A DNA stretch of 6,151 nucleotides from Gammaproteobacteria bacterium HGW-Gammaproteobacteria-14. GTDB taxonomy: Bacteria; Pseudomonadota; Gammaproteobacteria; Pseudomonadales; Alcanivoracaceae. Location: contig PGZG01000114.1 in assembly GCA_002840115.1 (NCBI GenBank), positions 1 through 6,151 on the forward strand, read 5' to 3'. A program made the translations under genes and the position numbers. The notes beneath the pieces are model-generated. The model was not told where the DNA came from. It made no database searches and worked only from the letters and a program-made list of their open reading frames with translations. Shown one piece after another: positions 4,576 through 6,151 of the stretch. Within the stretch, counting starts at the first letter, position 1. The number at the start of each line of letters is the position of its first letter.

Positions 4576-5688
4576 ATGAAAAGCGTAGGATTTGTTGGCT
4601 GGCGTGGCATGGTCGGCTCCGTGCTTATGGGGCGCATGATTGAAGATAATGATTTTCGAGATATCGAGCCGGTATTCTTTACCACCTCACAGGTGGGTCA
4701 GGCTGGCCCGGATATCGGCCGTGATGTGCCGCCGCTGAAAGATGCCAACAGTATTGATGAGCTGAAGAAGCTGGATGTGATCGTGACCTGTCAGGGTGGC
4801 GATTACACCAATGACATCTATCCGAAATTGCGTGCTGCTGGTTGGCAGGGTTACTGGATCGATGCGGCGTCTGCATTGCGTATGAAAGACGATGCGGTGC
4901 TGATTCTGGATCCGGTGAATCGCAAGGTGATTGACGATGCTTTGGTTGCTGGCAAAAAAGATTTTATTGGTGGCAATTGTACCGTCAGTTTGATGCTGAT
5001 GTCGTTGGGCGGCTTGTTTAACGCTGGTTTGGTTGAGTGGGCAACCTCGATGACGTACCAGGCGGCCTCCGGTGCTGGTGCTCAGAACATGCGAGAACTG
5101 ATTGCGCAGATGGGTAAAGTGCATGCGGATGTGGCTGCTTCGCTGGCGGATCCCGCGAGTGCCATTCTGGACATTGATCGTCAGGTTGCGGCCACCATGC
5201 GTGGCGATGATTTGCCGAAATCTAATTTTGGCCATGCCCTGGCGGGTTCGTTGCTGCCTTATATTGATAAGCAGCTCGACAGTGGTCAGAGCAAGGAAGA
5301 ATGGAAGGGGCAGGTTGAGACTAATAAGATTTTGGGCCGAAGTGTTAACCCGATTCCGATTGATGGCACCTGTGTGCGGATTGGCGCGATGCGTTGCCAC
5401 AGTCAGGCGCTGACCATCAAGCTGGCTCGTGATGTGCCCATGGATGAGATTAATGACATCATTGCCAATGCGAACGATTGGGTGAAAGTGATTCCTAATG
5501 ATCGTGAGGCGTCGTTACGTGATTTGACGCCTACCGCAGTGACCGGAACCTTGTCGGTGCCGGTGGGCCGGTTGCGGAAAATGAATATGGGCGGCCAGTT
5601 TTTGAACGCCTTTACGGTGGGTGACCAGTTGTTGTGGGGCGCCGCCGAACCGTTGAAGCGTATGTTGCGCATTTTGCTGGAGCGATAA
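4576..5688 (+). CDS. asd: Aspartate-semialdehyde dehydrogenase
   Basis: Reduces aspartyl-4-phosphate to aspartate-4-semialdehyde with NADPH, in the cytosol; the product feeds diaminopimelate/lysine (and so peptidoglycan), threonine, methionine and isoleucine. The 370-residue product is full length and of the Gram-negative (E. coli-like) ASD type. Visible features are the NADP-binding start VGFVGWRGMVGSVL (4-17), catalytic Cys135 in GGNCTVS, Gln162 in YQAASGAGAQNM, Glu241 and Lys244 in KEEWKGQVETNKIL (240-253), and Arg268 and His275 in CVRIGAMRCHSQA. ATG 4576 follows a strong GAGGAG-type site with AGGAG at 4564-4568, seven bases upstream. The stop TAA (5686-5688) overlaps the next gene's ATG by one base. 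Gene position after leuB and before a second asd-like gene matches the Pseudomonas order. Confidence 0.98.
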   Translation: MKSVGFVGWRGMVGSVLMGRMIEDNDFRDIEPVFFTTSQVGQAGPDIGRDVPPLKDANSIDELKKLDVIVTCQGGDYTNDIYPKLRAAGWQGYWIDAASALRMKDDAVLILDPVNRKVIDDALVAGKKDFIGGNCTVSLMLMSLGGLFNAGLVEWATSMTYQAASGAGAQNMRELIAQMGKVHADVAASLADPASAILDIDRQVAATMRGDDLPKSNFGHALAGSLLPYIDKQLDSGQSKEEWKGQVETNKILGRSVNPIPIDGTCVRIGAMRCHSQALTIKLARDVPMDEINDIIANANDWVKVIPNDREASLRDLTPTAVTGTLSVPVGRLRKMNMGGQFLNAFTVGDQLLWGAAEPLKRMLRILLER

Positions 5689-6151
5689 TGGATCGTGCCT
5701 TTAATGTCGCCCTGGTGGGTGCCACCGGGTTGGTCGGTGAAGCAGTGCTGGATTTTCTCAACGAACGGGCGCTGCCGATTGCCACATTGCATTTGCTGGC
5801 CTCTGAAGCATCCGCAGGTAAGCGGCTCGATTTTGCCGGTAGCTATATTAAGGTTGCCGAATTGAATGGCTTCGATTTTTCCGCTGTTGATGTTGCTCTC
5901 TTTGCGGTACCGCCGGTGGTGGCAGCGCAGTTCGCGCCGCAGGCAGCTGAGCAAGGTTGTGTGGTGCTGGATTTGTCCGGGATTTGGTTGGCAGACCCGG
6001 AAGTGCCGGTGGTGTTGCCGGGTATTAATGAGTCTGCTTTGGCAGATGTGCGCGCACGTAATCTGGTATCGGTACCTGCGGGTATCGCCGCCCAGGTTGC
6101 GCCGGTGTTGGCAGTGCTGCTGGATGAGCAGGGCTCAGCCGATATCACTAT
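5688..6151 (+). CDS. usg: Usg-like, ASD-fold protein without the catalytic cysteine (N-terminal 154 residues; 3' end cut by window edge)
   Basis: The frame from ATG 5688 (TAATG overlap with the asd stop, GGAG at 5679-5682) stays open to the window edge, giving 154 complete codons of a protein usually near 340 residues. The N-terminus is a Rossmann NADP-binding motif, VALVGATGLVGEAVLDFL (7-24), followed by a segment like other aspartate-semialdehyde dehydrogenases (FAVPPVVAAQFAPQAAEQGC, 72-91; VVLDLSG, 92-98; VLPGIN, 109-114). Where true ASDs have the NPNC nucleophile, this protein reads SVPAGIAAQ (128-136), with Gly132 at the cysteine position, so it should not catalyse the ASD reaction. Usg proteins are known as asd-paralogues upstream of truA in gammaproteobacteria, and their role is not settled. 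Translational coupling to asd suggests balanced expression; a partnership with Asd is only a guess. Confidence 0.93.
   Translation, partial: MDRAFNVALVGATGLVGEAVLDFLNERALPIATLHLLASEASAGKRLDFAGSYIKVAELNGFDFSAVDVALFAVPPVVAAQFAPQAAEQGCVVLDLSGIWLADPEVPVVLPGINESALADVRARNLVSVPAGIAAQVAPVLAVLLDEQGSADIT

Overview
The window reads as a gammaproteobacterial chromosome segment of the Pseudomonas/Oceanospirillales kind. The gene order is a divergent LysR-type regulator, leuC, leuD, leuB, asd, then an asd-like usg gene. This is the order I recall from Pseudomonas, except that the small methyltransferase-like gene often found between leuD and leuB is missing. The intergenic palindromes look like repeats I associate with Alcanivorax-type marine bacteria; that genus guess is from memory and unverified.

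Layout: 1-600 (minus) holds the N-terminal 200 residues of a LysR-family regulator with a TTG start. 601-1079 is a 479-base divergent intergenic region. It holds two long hairpin elements (about 633-781 and 798-949) facing each other across an A/T tract, then a small dyad, an AT-rich promoter-like stretch and a hairpin touching the leuC ribosome binding site. leuC (1080-2501) and leuD (2512-3153) lie 10 bases apart and encode the two subunits of isopropylmalate isomerase. A third hairpin element (3154-3281) separates leuD from leuB (3317-4393, 3-isopropylmalate dehydrogenase). A fourth (4410-4551) separates leuB from asd (4576-5688, aspartate-semialdehyde dehydrogenase). The asd stop overlaps the start of usg (5688 onward, cut by the window edge), an ASD-fold protein without the catalytic cysteine.

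LeuCD and LeuB carry out consecutive steps of leucine synthesis. Asd makes the branch-point aldehyde for lysine/diaminopimelate, threonine and methionine. All genes from leuC to usg point the same way with no obvious terminator between them, so they may form one transcription unit interrupted by hairpins.

The coding part is ordinary. The notable part is the hairpin elements. Copies 3 and 4 have nearly identical 23-base loops, while their 28-bp arms differ by paired, compensating changes. Copies 1 and 2 share a core but have unrelated arms that are each almost perfectly self-complementary. Copies 1, 3 and 4 share flanking boxes (TTGGGCA on the left, CGGGCATC on the right). This suggests one superfamily of intergenic palindromes whose pairing is kept while the arm sequence changes.
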